Shown in pieces: positions 1 through 8,506 of a stretch of DNA of 64,000 nt. A program made the position numbers and the translations under genes. Position 1 is the first letter of the stretch. Each line of letters opens with the position of its first letter. The notes under the pieces are model-generated. The model was not told the origin of the DNA. It worked only from the letters and a program-made list of their open reading frames with translations, and did no database searches. This DNA is from Xanthobacter aminoxidans (GTDB lineage: Bacteria; Pseudomonadota; Alphaproteobacteria; Rhizobiales; Xanthobacteraceae): NCBI RefSeq assembly GCF_023571765.1, contig NZ_JAMJXC010000001.1, positions 496,001-560,000 on the forward strand, written 5' to 3'.

Positions 1-1
1 C

Positions 2-1801
2 ACCGGCATCTCGGGCGAGTTCTACCGGCAGTTCGCGCTGACCATCGCCGGCTCGACGCTGATCTCGCTGCTCGTGTCGCTGACGCTCTCGCCGGCCATG
101 TGCGCGCTGCTGCTGAAGCCGCACCGCTCCAAGCACGAGAAGCCAGCCTGGTATGCCCGGCCCATCGTCGGCTTCTTCGGCCTGTTCAATCGCGGCTTCG
201 AGAAGGTCGGCAACGGCTATGCCTGGATGACGGCCCGCCTCGTGCGGTTCGTCGCCCTCGTGCTCATCGTCTATGCCGGCATCGTCGGCTTCGGTGGCTG
301 GCTGTTCGCGACCACGCCGCAGGGCTTCATCCCGCAGCAGGACCGCGGCTATCTCATCGTCGTCGCCCAGTTGCCGCCCGGCGCCTCCATGCAGCGCACG
401 GAAGATGTGATGAAGCGCGCCGGCAACCTCGTGCTCGGCACGCCCGGCGTCGGCCACATCGTCAACATCGCCGGCTTTTCCGGCGCCACCTTCACCAATG
501 CGCCCAACGCCGGCGCCATGTTCGTGATCCTCGATCCGTTCACCTCGCGCGCGGGGCACCCCGAGCAGACAGCGGCAGCCATCCAGAAGGTGCTGTTCGG
601 CAAGGTGGCGTCCATCCAGGAAGCGCAGATGATCGTGGTGCAGCCGCCGCCCGTGCAGGGCATCGGCAATGCCGGCGGCTTCCGCATGATGCTGGAGGAC
701 CGCTCCGGCGCCGGCCTCCTCGCCTTGCGCAATGCCACCTATGCCATGATGGGCGCGGCGGCGCAGACGCCGGGGCTGATGCAGGTCTACTCTTTGTTCG
801 AGACCTCGACGCCGCAGCTCTTCCTCGACATCGACCGGCAGAAGGCCCAGCTGCTGAAGATCAACATCGCCGACGTGTTCTCGGCGCTCCAGACCTATAT
901 CGGCTCGTCCTACGTCAACGACTTCAACCTGTTCGGCCGCACCTTCCGGGTGCAGGTGCAGGCCGATGCGCCGTTCCGACTCGATCCCAAGGACGTGCTC
1001 TCCATCCGGGTGCGCGCCGCCAACGGGGAGACCGTGCCGCTCGGCTCCTTCACCACCGTGCGCGACATTTCCGGCCCCTACCGCGTGCCGCGCTACAATC
1101 TCTACCCCACTGCCGAGCTCGACGGCTCCCCGGCCCCCGGCTACTCGCAGGGGCAGGCCATCCAGATCATGCAGGAGCTGGCCGCCAAGGTGCTGCCGCA
1201 GGGCTTCTCCTATGAGTGGACGGCGCTTGCGTACCAGCAGCAGCGGGCCGGAAACACGGCCATCTTCGCCTTTGCTCTCGGCGTGGTGTTCGTGTTCCTG
1301 GTGCTGGCGGCGCAGTATGAGAGCCTGACACTGCCTCTGGCGGTCATCCTCATCGTGCCCATGTGCCTTGTCGCGGCGCTGATCGGCGTGATCCTGAGGG
1401 GGCAGGACAACAACATCCTGACCCAGGTGGGCTTCATCGTGCTCATCGGCCTCGCGGCGAAGAACGCGATCCTCATCGTGGAATTCGCCAAGCAATTGCA
1501 GGATCAGGGACACGGCCGGCGCGAGGCGGCGGTGGAGGCGGCACGGCTGCGTCTGCGCCCCATCATCATGACCTCGCTCGCCTTCATCCTCGGCGTCGTG
1601 CCGCTGGTGTGGGCCACCGGCGCGGGCGCGGAGCTGCGGCAGGCGCTGGGCACGGCGGTGTTCTCGGGCATGATCGGCGTGACGCTGTTCGGCCTCGTCT
1701 TCACCCCGGTGTTCTACGTCTTCGCCCAGTGGATCGCGTCCCTCGGCCGCCGCCGCGAGGCGGAAGCGCCGCCGCCGTCCCATCCCGCTCCGGCGGAGTG
1801 A
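2..1801 (+). CDS. RND efflux transporter inner-membrane subunit (C-terminal part)
   Basis: The reading frame is open from the first full codon of the window, so the N-terminal part lies upstream. The visible 599 residues match the second half of hydrophobe/amphiphile efflux (HAE1, AcrB-type) proton antiporters: a membrane segment ending in the typical SPAMCALLL, a large periplasmic porter region (GFIPQQDRGY, then the funnel with MLEDRSGAG), and a final group of membrane helices with VFLVLAAQYES and IGLAAKNAILIVEFA. It would act in the inner membrane with a periplasmic adaptor and an outer-membrane channel to export drugs or solvents; these partners are not in the window. The C-terminus is a short Pro/Ala/Arg tail. 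A strong terminator follows 16 bases after the stop. The family is certain; the substrate is unknown. Confidence 0.95.
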   Translation, partial: TGISGEFYRQFALTIAGSTLISLLVSLTLSPAMCALLLKPHRSKHEKPAWYARPIVGFFGLFNRGFEKVGNGYAWMTARLVRFVALVLIVYAGIVGFGGWLFATTPQGFIPQQDRGYLIVVAQLPPGASMQRTEDVMKRAGNLVLGTPGVGHIVNIAGFSGATFTNAPNAGAMFVILDPFTSRAGHPEQTAAAIQKVLFGKVASIQEAQMIVVQPPPVQGIGNAGGFRMMLEDRSGAGLLALRNATYAMMGAAAQTPGLMQVYSLFETSTPQLFLDIDRQKAQLLKINIADVFSALQTYIGSSYVNDFNLFGRTFRVQVQADAPFRLDPKDVLSIRVRAANGETVPLGSFTTVRDISGPYRVPRYNLYPTAELDGSPAPGYSQGQAIQIMQELAAKVLPQGFSYEWTALAYQQQRAGNTAIFAFALGVVFVFLVLAAQYESLTLPLAVILIVPMCLVAALIGVILRGQDNNILTQVGFIVLIGLAAKNAILIVEFAKQLQDQGHGRREAAVEAARLRLRPIIMTSLAFILGVVPLVWATGAGAELRQALGTAVFSGMIGVTLFGLVFTPVFYVFAQWIASLGRRREAEAPPPSHPAPAE

Positions 1802-1816
1802 GTGCAGGACACAAAA

Positions 1817-1847
1817 GAAAACGGGCGGCCCTGGGCCGCCCGTTTTC
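1817..1847. terminator. Bidirectional Rho-independent terminator
   Basis: A perfect 14-bp stem (1817-1830 pairs with 1834-1847) has a 3-nt loop. It is flanked by A residues on the left and a TTTT run on the right, so it can end transcription in both directions. It sits between the convergent RND gene and the response regulator gene. Confidence 0.9.
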
Positions 1848-1871
1848 GTTTCAGCACTGTGGCCGGCTGGA

Positions 1872-2279
1872 TCAGCGCGCCTTGTCGCGGCGCGACTTCA
1901 GCCACTTGATGCGGTTGACGATCTGCTGGGGCTGGTAAGGCTTGTCGACCCCCGGCCCGTCTTCGCAGAGATTGGTGGCGTGGGCGGCCGCCATGGCGGT
2001 GGAGCCGGCGAGGATCACGTCGATCTTCGGGTGTGCCTCGCGCAGCCACTGGGACAAAGCGAAGCCCTCGCGATCACCGGTGGCGGACGCATCGGCCAGC
2101 ACCACTTCGACCCGCTCGGCCTCGACTTCCAGGATGATCTCGGCCTCGGCACCCGTCGCGGCTTCCAGCACCTCATAGCCGCAGGTGCGCAGATACTCCG
2201 CGATCACGTGGCGCACGAGAATGTCGGACTCGACCACGAGCACGACGGGCGGGAGTTCGCTCGGACGGTTGTCGTTCAT
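1872..2279 (-). CDS. Single-domain response regulator (receiver only), divergent
   Basis: A 135-residue protein that is only a CheY-like receiver domain with no output domain. The acidic pocket is E17/D19 (VVESD), the phospho-acceptor is D63 (VVLADA) and the switch lysine is K113 (VDKPY). The usual Ser/Thr at the end of beta-4 appears to be replaced: ILAGS puts Ala91 where ILTSG would place Thr, which may weaken or alter the switch. It lies just downstream of another receiver-only gene on the same strand, with 24 bases between them, so both are probably one transcript. Such proteins usually relay phosphate or act on a partner by contact. No histidine kinase is in the window, so the signal is unknown. 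Confidence 0.85.
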   Translation of the reverse strand: MNDNRPSELPPVVLVVESDILVRHVIAEYLRTCGYEVLEAATGAEAEIILEVEAERVEVVLADASATGDREGFALSQWLREAHPKIDVILAGSTAMAAAHATNLCEDGPGVDKPYQPQQIVNRIKWLKSRRDKAR

Positions 2280-2303
2280 CGGTCGCCTTTCCTCGATCGT
2301 GTT

Positions 2304-2723
2304 TTACGAACCTGCTTTCCCCTGAAGCTGGGCCTGGATGATCTGCAGCACGCTCTCGACCCGGTAGGGCTTGGCGAGGAAGGGCGCGACCACGGCGGCA
2401 ACGGAACGGTCGAACTGGCCCGAGGTGAGGATCACCGGCAGATGCGGACGCTCGGTCTTGAGCAGCAGGGCAAACTGATAGCCGTCCAGCGCGCCCTCGG
2501 TGTGCACGTCGGAGAACACGACATCCACATGCAGGCCGGCGATGATGGCCTCATGCGCCTCCTCGGCCGAGACGGCCTCGATCACCAGCAATCCGGCGGA
2601 ACGCAACTCCGAGGCTGTCACCATGCGCACGAGCGCGTCATCCTCGACCAGCAGCACGGTGAGAGGAACCGGCTCCGCCATCGGCTGGGCTTCCCCAAAT
2701 GTCATTTTTGTTGCCCATTCCAA
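2304..2723 (-). CDS. Single-domain response regulator (receiver only)
   Basis: A 139-residue receiver-only protein with the complete set of switch residues: E27-D28-D29, phospho-acceptor D72 (VVFSDV), T100 in ILTSG and K118 in AKPY. A later start at Met15 (MAEPVP) is possible and would remove a poorly conserved leader. It is the first gene of a two-gene unit with the degenerate receiver at 1872-2279. It is divergent from the dehydroquinase-like gene, leaving about 150 bases for promoters. The pairing of one canonical and one altered receiver suggests a small phosphorelay or a sink pair, but this is inference. Confidence 0.88.
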   Translation of the reverse strand: MEWATKMTFGEAQPMAEPVPLTVLLVEDDALVRMVTASELRSAGLLVIEAVSAEEAHEAIIAGLHVDVVFSDVHTEGALDGYQFALLLKTERPHLPVILTSGQFDRSVAAVVAPFLAKPYRVESVLQIIQAQLQGKAGS

Positions 2724-2871
2724 GGTGCAGCCTGAAAACGCCGTAGCCGCGCTTCGGTTCCCGAATACGGTCCATCAAAAAAGCCGATCCCGCTCATTTC
2801 ATCTTCCGATTGGCAGGACGCCCCCTCCGGCGCGACGGTTGCGGCCTCTTTCTCGCAGCAGGACGACCCCC

Positions 2872-3330
2872 TTGGCCCTGACGATCTTCTTTCTCAACGG
2901 ACCCAACGCCAACCTCTACGGCCTCGATCCCTCCGGCACGTACGGGCGCGAGAGCTTCCCGGCCATCCGCGGGCGCTGCCTCGCCCATGCCGCCGGGCTT
3001 GGCGTGGCGCTGGACTTCCGGCAGTCGAACCACGAGGGCGAGATCGTGGACTGGATCCAGGAGGCGCGGCTGAAGGCGGATGCCATCGTCATCAACGCGG
3101 CCGGCCTCACCTACACGTCCATCGCCATCCTCGATGCGCTGCTCGCCTTCGACGGGCCGATCATCGAGACCCACATGAGCAACATCTGGAAGCGCGAACC
3201 CTTCCGGCACCACTCCTTCGTGTCGAAGGCCGCAACCGGCGTGGTGGCAGGGCTCGGCGCGCTGGGCTACGAGCTTGCCATCGGCGCCGCGGCGAAGCTC
3301 GCCGGCGAGCGCAAGGAGGGTGGCAAGTGA
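2872..3330 (+). CDS. Type II 3-dehydroquinase-like protein with altered active site
   Basis: A 152-residue protein with the type II dehydroquinase fold signature: LNGPN at 8-12, Y24, QSNHEGE, IETH and RHHS. The start is taken as TTG at 2872, preceded by AGGACG; an upstream ATG would run far into the divergent regulator. In characterised enzymes the flexible loop reads G-T-R-E-P with an essential Arg19, but here the loop is GLDPSGTYG with Asp at that position. The second active-site segment is also changed (INAAGLTYTS instead of INPAAYTHTS). The fold is clear, but classical dehydration of 3-dehydroquinate in the shikimate pathway is doubtful. It overlaps by 4 nt with a 2-hydroxyacid dehydrogenase, so the two proteins may share a small-molecule pathway. 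Confidence 0.8.
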   Translation: MALTIFFLNGPNANLYGLDPSGTYGRESFPAIRGRCLAHAAGLGVALDFRQSNHEGEIVDWIQEARLKADAIVINAAGLTYTSIAILDALLAFDGPIIETHMSNIWKREPFRHHSFVSKAATGVVAGLGALGYELAIGAAAKLAGERKEGGK

Positions 3331-4286
3331 CAGCGACTTCGCGCGGGGCGTTGGTGTTCTACAGCGCCTTCGATGATCCCGTGGAATGGAAGGCCGCGCT
3401 TCAGGCGGCGGTGCCGGGCCTCGATGTGCGGATCGCAGATGTGGCGACCGGTGCCGTGGACGGCGATTCCGCGGATGTGCGCTACGCCCTCGTCTGGAAG
3501 CCGCCGCAGGGGTTCTTCGCGCGCTTTCCCAACCTCGGGCTGGTCATCAATCTCGGCGCGGGCGTGGATGCGCTGGTCGCCCGGGATGATCTTCCCGACG
3601 TGCCCATCACCCGCCTCTCCGACCCGAACATGTCGCAGATGATGGCGTCCTTCGTGCTGTTCTGCGTGCTGCGCCATGCCCGCGAGATCCCGACCTTCGA
3701 GCGGGCGCAGCGGGAGGGGCGCTGGCATTATGTGCATCCGCGTACGGCGGGGGAGATCCGCGTCGGCGTGCTCGGGCTCGGCGAACTCGGATCCACGGCC
3801 GCGCTGGAGCTGGTGCGGCACGGCTTCGACGTGCGCGGCTGGTCCCGCTCACCGAAGCAGCTCGAAGGCGTGGAGACCTGCCATGGGGCCGGCGCGCTGC
3901 CGGGTTTCCTCGCCGAGGCGGACATCCTCGTGGTGATGCTGCCGCTCACCGGCGAGACGCGCCATCTTCTCGATGCCGGGCGCCTCGCTCTGCTGCCCAA
4001 AGGGGCGAAGTTCATCAACGTCGCCCGCGGGCCGGTGGTGGATGAGGCGGCGTTGATCGCGGCGCTGCGCTCCGGCGCCATTTCGGAGGCCACGCTCGAC
4101 GTGTTCGAGGTGGAACCGTTGCCGGCCGAAAGCCCGCTCTGGGGTATGGAGAATGTGCTGGTGACGCCGCACCTCGCCTCCATCGCCATCCCCGCCAGCG
4201 CTTCCGCCCAGATCGCCGAGAACATCCGGCGGGTGGAGGCGGGCGAGGAGGTGCAGAACCGGGTGGACCCGGCGCGGGGCTACTGA
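3327..4286 (+). CDS. D-2-hydroxyacid dehydrogenase, glyoxylate/hydroxypyruvate reductase type
   Basis: A 319-residue member of the D-isomer-specific 2-hydroxyacid dehydrogenase family, which reduces 2-oxo acids such as glyoxylate or hydroxypyruvate with NAD(P)H in the cytosol. The nucleotide-binding turn GLGELG is at about 150-155, the substrate Arg is R234 in ARGPVVDE, the acid is E263 in VFEVEPLP and the catalytic His is H282 in TPHLAS. It resembles the GhrA branch in length and in its N-terminal region. The start is GTG, overlapping the stop of the dehydroquinase-like gene in the arrangement GTGA, with AAGGAGG just upstream. The two genes are therefore translationally coupled. The real substrate is not evident from sequence. 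Confidence 0.88.
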   Translation: MTATSRGALVFYSAFDDPVEWKAALQAAVPGLDVRIADVATGAVDGDSADVRYALVWKPPQGFFARFPNLGLVINLGAGVDALVARDDLPDVPITRLSDPNMSQMMASFVLFCVLRHAREIPTFERAQREGRWHYVHPRTAGEIRVGVLGLGELGSTAALELVRHGFDVRGWSRSPKQLEGVETCHGAGALPGFLAEADILVVMLPLTGETRHLLDAGRLALLPKGAKFINVARGPVVDEAALIAALRSGAISEATLDVFEVEPLPAESPLWGMENVLVTPHLASIAIPASASAQIAENIRRVEAGEEVQNRVDPARGY

Positions 4287-4714
4287 GCCCCGTCCCGCCC
4301 CGCGAGAATCTCCCGCGCCCGCTCGTGCGGCGCCAGTGACTGCTCGGTCGCGGCGTCACCGAAATCCTCCATTTCGTAGAGCGGGCGGATCTCGATCTCG
4401 CTCGGGCCGGGCATGGGATTGGGGCAGCGCTTCACCCAGGCGACCGCCTCCTCCATGTCCCTGACCTCCCACAGCCAGTAACCGGCGATCAGCTCCTTGG
4501 TCTCGGCGAACGGACCGTCCATGACGATGCGGGAGGCACCGTCGAAGCCGATGCGCTTGCCGAGCTTGGAGGGCTTGAGCCCGGCGCCATCGCGCATGAT
4601 GCCGGCCTTGGCCAGTTCCTCGTTGAACCGGCCCATGGCCTCCAGCAGGTCCGGGGAGGGCATCAGCCCGGCTTCACTGTCCGCGGTCGCCTTCACGATC
4701 ACCATCACACGCAT
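4280..4714 (-). CDS. YCII-related (DGPF domain) protein
   Basis: A 144-residue protein of the YCII/DGPF family. The signature DGPF followed by AETKELIAGYW is present, and the ferredoxin-like start MRVMVIVKA is typical. The start at 4714 is chosen because AGGGAGAG stands just upstream; an earlier in-frame start adds 22 residues unlike the family. These proteins often lie next to ECF sigma factor genes, but no sigma factor is here. Its stop overlaps the end of the convergent hydroxyacid dehydrogenase gene by 7 bases. Biochemical function is unknown for this branch. Confidence 0.85.
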   Translation of the reverse strand: MRVMVIVKATADSEAGLMPSPDLLEAMGRFNEELAKAGIMRDGAGLKPSKLGKRIGFDGASRIVMDGPFAETKELIAGYWLWEVRDMEEAVAWVKRCPNPMPGPSEIEIRPLYEMEDFGDAATEQSLAPHERAREILAGRDGAQ

Positions 4715-4879
4715 GTCACTCTCCCTGGGGCGGATCGGCTCGATGCTGTAAGGACGTCGGACGAACGCCGCCCCCGACACGATGCGGGCAAATTTAGCGG
4801 GTGAATTGCACCGGGTCTGGCTGCGGCCAGGCTCCGGCGTGCCGGTTTGGCGTGGCGGGCAGATGCTCAGGGGAATGAC

Positions 4880-5368
4880 ATGCGTTTCTGGGGAATCGCG
4901 ATCGTGGCGGCGGCGGTCATGGCCGCAGGGGCAGCCGAGGCGGGCAAGCAGACCAACACCCAGTTCCGCGCGTTCGGCCAGTGGAAGGTCGAGACCGTGC
5001 TGGACGACGGCAAGTTCTTCCTGTGCCGGGGCGTCACCAAGACCAACGGCGGCATCGTCGGTCTGCTCTATTATCCCAACGGCAAGTGGGCCATCGCCTT
5101 CCCGGACCTCAGCCTGAAGCCGGGCAGCAAGGTCTCGGGATCGCTGGAGATCGGCAAGGCGTCGCAGCCGGTGGAACTGGTGGCCAGCCAGGCGGGCGTG
5201 CGCGAGCGGGTGTTCATCACGGACGACGTGCTCAATGCCCTGCGGCAGGGGGGCCGTGTCTCGCTCAAGATCGCCGGCAAGTCCTTCGACTGGGACATGA
5301 CCGATGCCGGCCAGGCCATCGGCGCGGTGCAGGATTGCTGGACCGCCGGCAAGAAGATCGGCGGCTGA
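4880..5368 (+). CDS. Exported protein of unknown function, IalB-like
   Basis: A 162-residue protein with a clear signal peptide (MRFWGIAIVAAAVMAAGAAEA, cleavage near residue 21). The start was set at 4880, after AGGGGAA. The mature part has two cysteines (FFLCRG and QDCW) that could form a disulfide, and alternating beta-strand segments. This recalls alphaproteobacterial invasion-associated locus B proteins, but the match is weak and no motif proves it. It should be periplasmic. It is convergent with the LysR gene, with only 6 bases between the stops. Confidence 0.65.
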   Translation: MRFWGIAIVAAAVMAAGAAEAGKQTNTQFRAFGQWKVETVLDDGKFFLCRGVTKTNGGIVGLLYYPNGKWAIAFPDLSLKPGSKVSGSLEIGKASQPVELVASQAGVRERVFITDDVLNALRQGGRVSLKIAGKSFDWDMTDAGQAIGAVQDCWTAGKKIGG

Positions 5369-5374
5369 CGGCCT

Positions 5375-6313
5375 CTAGTCCATATCTGGCGCGATCGAGC
5401 CCGGCGCGAACATGCCGCCGGGCGAGAAGGCGTCGGCGAGGAAGCGGGCGAACACCTCCACCGCCGGCCGCATGGGCTGGCGGCGGAGCGACAGCCGCAT
5501 GACGCGCACCGGCGCCAGCTGCTCCTTCAGCGGCCGCACGGCCACCCGGCTGCCGTCATAGGCCATGGTCGTGCGTGGCGAGGCATTGTGCAGCGTGTAG
5601 CCGCGCTTCTGGCCGACGAGGCCGCGGATCAGCTCGTAGGAGCGTGAGCGGTAGGCGATGCGCGGGGTGATGCCGCAGGAATCGAACAGCGAGAAGAAAT
5701 AGTCGCGCGTGTGGGGCAGGTCGTAGAGCAGGAAGGGCTCGTCGGCCACGTCCTTCAGCGAAACCACGGGCTTGCGCGCCAAGGGATGGTCGGCGGCGAG
5801 CACGAGGAGCGGCGGCAGGTCGATGAGGAGTTCGCCGGAAAAATCCTCAGGCACCGCATAGCCATAGGACACGGCGATCTCCAGCCGGCCGGAGAGGATG
5901 CCGTCGAAGATCTCCTTCTGGTCGCCTTCCTCCAGCTTCACCGTGATGCCGGGCTGCACCTCCGCGAAACGGGCCAGCAGGGCTGGCATGAAGCGCGGGG
6001 CGATGGTGAGGAAGCAACCCAGCGAAATCTCGCCCCGCAGCGTATCTCCCAGCGCCTGCGCGCTCTGGGCGAAATCACGCGCGTGGGCAAGGAGATGCCG
6101 GGCCTCGTTCACATAACGCTGGCCGGCGGGTGTCAGCGAGATGCCGCGCGCATGATGGCGGATGAACAGCGGGATGCGGAGTTCCGCCTCGGTCTGGGCG
6201 ATGGCGGCGGAAATCGACGGCTGGGAGACGTTGAGCTGGCGCGCGGCTTCCGTGACGTTGCCGAGATCCGCAGCGGCCACGACATATTTGAGCGCCCTGA
6301 GCGACACGTTCAT
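5375..6313 (-). CDS. LysR-family transcriptional regulator
   Basis: A 312-residue LysR-type regulator. The N-terminal winged helix-turn-helix covers about residues 4-62 (VTEAARQLNVSQPSIS, then LFIRHHARGISLTPAG). The rest is the periplasmic-binding-protein-like effector domain. The Met at 6313 gives the usual LysR start (MNVSLRALKYVV). It is divergent from the HpaB-type monooxygenase gene across 226 bases that hold a perfect 16-bp palindrome at 6461-6476. The standard LysR logic, binding the shared promoter and activating the neighbour when an inducer is bound, fits this layout. The same 11-nt motif occurs before the ABC importer at 9020, so the regulon may include it. The inducer is unknown. 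Confidence 0.93.
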   Translation of the reverse strand: MNVSLRALKYVVAAADLGNVTEAARQLNVSQPSISAAIAQTEAELRIPLFIRHHARGISLTPAGQRYVNEARHLLAHARDFAQSAQALGDTLRGEISLGCFLTIAPRFMPALLARFAEVQPGITVKLEEGDQKEIFDGILSGRLEIAVSYGYAVPEDFSGELLIDLPPLLVLAADHPLARKPVVSLKDVADEPFLLYDLPHTRDYFFSLFDSCGITPRIAYRSRSYELIRGLVGQKRGYTLHNASPRTTMAYDGSRVAVRPLKEQLAPVRVMRLSLRRQPMRPAVEVFARFLADAFSPGGMFAPGSIAPDMD

Positions 6314-6460
6314 TTCGCCCGTTCCCCGCAGGCGAGGGCGTGGCAATGGCACGGACGCAGGGGCGCGCCGGCAGGGGTCGGCTTGGTCACGGGCGGGGCT
6401 CCGGTGAGCCGTCAGTGTCGCGCATTGATCTGGATCAGAAAAGCCAATCTTTTCGCCAAA

Positions 6461-6476
6461 GATAAAATATTTTATC
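6461..6476. promoter_or_regulatory. Candidate LysR operator, 16-bp perfect palindrome
   Basis: GATAAAATATTTTATC is self-complementary over all 16 bases and is AT-only apart from its ends, in a region that is otherwise GC-rich. It lies 64 bases before the monooxygenase start and about 150 bases before the LysR start. It contains the interrupted dyad form T-N11-A expected of LysR sites. A matching 11-nt half occurs at 9020-9030. Confidence 0.6.
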
Positions 6477-6539
6477 GATCCCGCGGCCTCGCCCACTCTT
6501 GCTCCAATCGTGGGCATGACCAATTCGGGAGCAGGCGTG

Positions 6540-7994
6540 ATGATCAGGACCGGTGCCGCGTACAAGGAAGGCCTGCGCGACGGCCGCGAGATCTGGATCG
6601 ACGGCGAGCGCGTGGCCGACGTCACCACCCATCCCGCTTTCAAGCCCATCGTCGATATCAAGGCGCGCATGTACGACCTCCACCACGAGGAGGCGACCGC
6701 CCCGGCGCTGACCTATGTGGAGGAGAATGCGGTGCATTCCGTCTTCCACCAGCCGCCGACGGAGACCGCGCACTGGGACGCCAAGCGCAAGGGCGTCGAC
6801 ATCCTGCTGAAGGACGTGGGCGGCGTCGTCACCCGCGTCGGCGACGAGACCATCGGCGAGATGTGGTCGCTGCAGGATGGGCGCGACATGCTGGCGGAGA
6901 TCGATCCGCGCTTCGCCGCCAACATCGACAACCACATCAAGCGCGTGGTGGAGGAAGATCCCTTCCACGTCTCCGCCAACACCGATCCCAAGGGCGACCG
7001 CTCCCGCCACATCTCCGAGCGCGATCCGGACATGATGGTGCATGTCACCAAGGAGACGGACGCCGGCATCATCATCCGCGGCGCCAAATACGAGACCGCC
7101 GCCGCCTATGCCGACCAGGCCTATCTCAAGCCCACCGTGGGCGCCTGGACGGACGAGAAGGAAAGCGACTACGCGCTGGGCTGCATCGTGAAGATGGGGG
7201 CGCCGGGCGTGAAGCACATCTGCCGCTCCTCCTTCGCCGGCCGCTCGGACCCAAAGGATTATCCCCTCGCCAACCGCTATGACGAGGTGGATACGCTGGT
7301 GGTGTTCGATGACGTGCTGATCCCCTGGGAAGACGTCTTCTTCTATCGCTACACCAAGGCGGCCCAGTTTGTGCGCGGCACGCTGCACCGCTACTCCGCC
7401 TATCCCTATGTCCTGCGCCTGCTCTACGTGGCCGACATGATGATCGGCGCGGCCTTGTGGAACGCCAAGCAGACCGGCCTCGACAAGCTGCAATCGGTGC
7501 AGGAGAAGCTGGCGGATCTCGCGGTCTATCGCGAGGGCATCAACGCCCACCTCACCGCTTCCATCGCCCTCGCCGAGAAGAGTCCGGCGGGCCTGCTGAT
7601 GCCCAACCAGTCCATTCTCTATGCCGGCCGCGTGCTCGCCTGCTCGCAGCTGCCAACCATGATGCATGCCACCCGCGAGCTGATCGGCGGCCAGATCTGC
7701 GTCACGCCCAATGTTGCCGCCTTCGAGGCCGAGGGCACCGCCGAGTGGCTGAAGAAGTTCTATACGCTCAACGACAATTGGGAGTCCGAGGACCGGCGCA
7801 AGCTGCTTGCCTTCGCCCGCGATCTCGTGTCCTCCGACTATGCCGGCCACCGCCTCGCCTTCGTGCAGTTCGCGCAGGCGCCGCACTTCAACCACCTCGC
7901 GGCGGTCTACAAGAGCTTCGATTTTTCCGGACCCCTCGACTTCGTGCGCAAGACCGCGGGCCTTTCGGACAATGTCAAAGGCTCGCTGAAATGA
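6540..7994 (+). CDS. FADH2-dependent monooxygenase, HpaB / 4-hydroxyphenylacetate 3-hydroxylase family
   Basis: A 484-residue oxygenase subunit of the two-component HpaB family, which hydroxylates phenolic or related rings using O2 and free FADH2 supplied by a separate reductase. It starts with the family's characteristic MIRTGAAYKEGLRDGRE and THPAFKP. The central acyl-CoA dehydrogenase-like region contains NRYDEVDTLVVFDDV and IPWEDVFFY. The C-terminal helical part has GGQICVTPN. The start is ATG 6540 with GGGAG upstream; earlier in-frame starts add residues unlike the family. The flavin reductase follows with an ATGA overlap, then a Rid protein, forming a tight operon. The substrate is not predictable; HpaB itself acts on 4-hydroxyphenylacetate, but relatives act on chlorophenols and heterocycles. 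Confidence 0.92.
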   Translation: MIRTGAAYKEGLRDGREIWIDGERVADVTTHPAFKPIVDIKARMYDLHHEEATAPALTYVEENAVHSVFHQPPTETAHWDAKRKGVDILLKDVGGVVTRVGDETIGEMWSLQDGRDMLAEIDPRFAANIDNHIKRVVEEDPFHVSANTDPKGDRSRHISERDPDMMVHVTKETDAGIIIRGAKYETAAAYADQAYLKPTVGAWTDEKESDYALGCIVKMGAPGVKHICRSSFAGRSDPKDYPLANRYDEVDTLVVFDDVLIPWEDVFFYRYTKAAQFVRGTLHRYSAYPYVLRLLYVADMMIGAALWNAKQTGLDKLQSVQEKLADLAVYREGINAHLTASIALAEKSPAGLLMPNQSILYAGRVLACSQLPTMMHATRELIGGQICVTPNVAAFEAEGTAEWLKKFYTLNDNWESEDRRKLLAFARDLVSSDYAGHRLAFVQFAQAPHFNHLAAVYKSFDFSGPLDFVRKTAGLSDNVKGSLK

Positions 7995-8506
7995 GCGCGG
8001 CCGGCGACATCTCCTCCGTGGATGCGGGCCTGTTTCGTGACGCCATGCGGCGCATGGCGTCGGGTGTCGCGGTGATCGCCACCGACGGCCCGGCCGGGCG
8101 GGCGGGACTCACCGTTTCCTCGCTGGCCTCGCTGTGCATGGAGCCGCCTTCGGTCATCCTCTGCATCCACGAGCAGAGCAACGCGCTGAAGGTGATCGAG
8201 GCCAACGGTGTGTTCGTCGCCAACGTGCTGGCGCACCATCAGTCGCACGTCTCCGACACCTTCGCGGGGCAGGTGCCGCAGTTTCGCGACGACAAGTTCG
8301 CCTGCGCGGACTGGCGGGCGGCGGCGAGCGGCGCGCCGGTGCTCGACGGCGCGCTCATGAGCTTCGACTGCCGGCTCGCCACCCATCACGCCTACGGCAC
8401 CCACCGCATCGTCGTCGGCGCCGTGACCGCCGTCCATGGTCTTGAGGACGAGGCCGAGCCGCTGCTTTACGCCAACCGCGCCTACCGGCGCCTGACCGCT
8501 GCATGA
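7991..8506 (+). CDS. Flavin reductase, HpaC-like partner of the monooxygenase
   Basis: A 171-residue member of the short-chain flavin reductase family (FMN-binding split barrel). Typical segments are FRDAMRRMASGVAVIAT near the start, GLTVSSLASLCMEPPSV and the C-terminal LLYANRAYRRL. It should reduce FAD or FMN with NAD(P)H and pass the reduced flavin by diffusion to the HpaB-type oxygenase encoded just upstream. The ATG overlaps the upstream stop (ATGA), indicating translational coupling, and the downstream Rid gene overlaps in the same way. The assignment as reductase partner is strong from family and position; flavin preference is unknown. Confidence 0.92.
   Translation: MSAAGDISSVDAGLFRDAMRRMASGVAVIATDGPAGRAGLTVSSLASLCMEPPSVILCIHEQSNALKVIEANGVFVANVLAHHQSHVSDTFAGQVPQFRDDKFACADWRAAASGAPVLDGALMSFDCRLATHHAYGTHRIVVGAVTAVHGLEDEAEPLLYANRAYRRLTAA

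Noticed and set aside
2500-2871. An ATG start at 2500 that would extend the dehydroquinase-like protein by 124 residues.
   Set aside because: The extension overlaps the divergent response regulator and has no similarity to the family; the TTG at 2872 has a ribosome site and gives the normal length.
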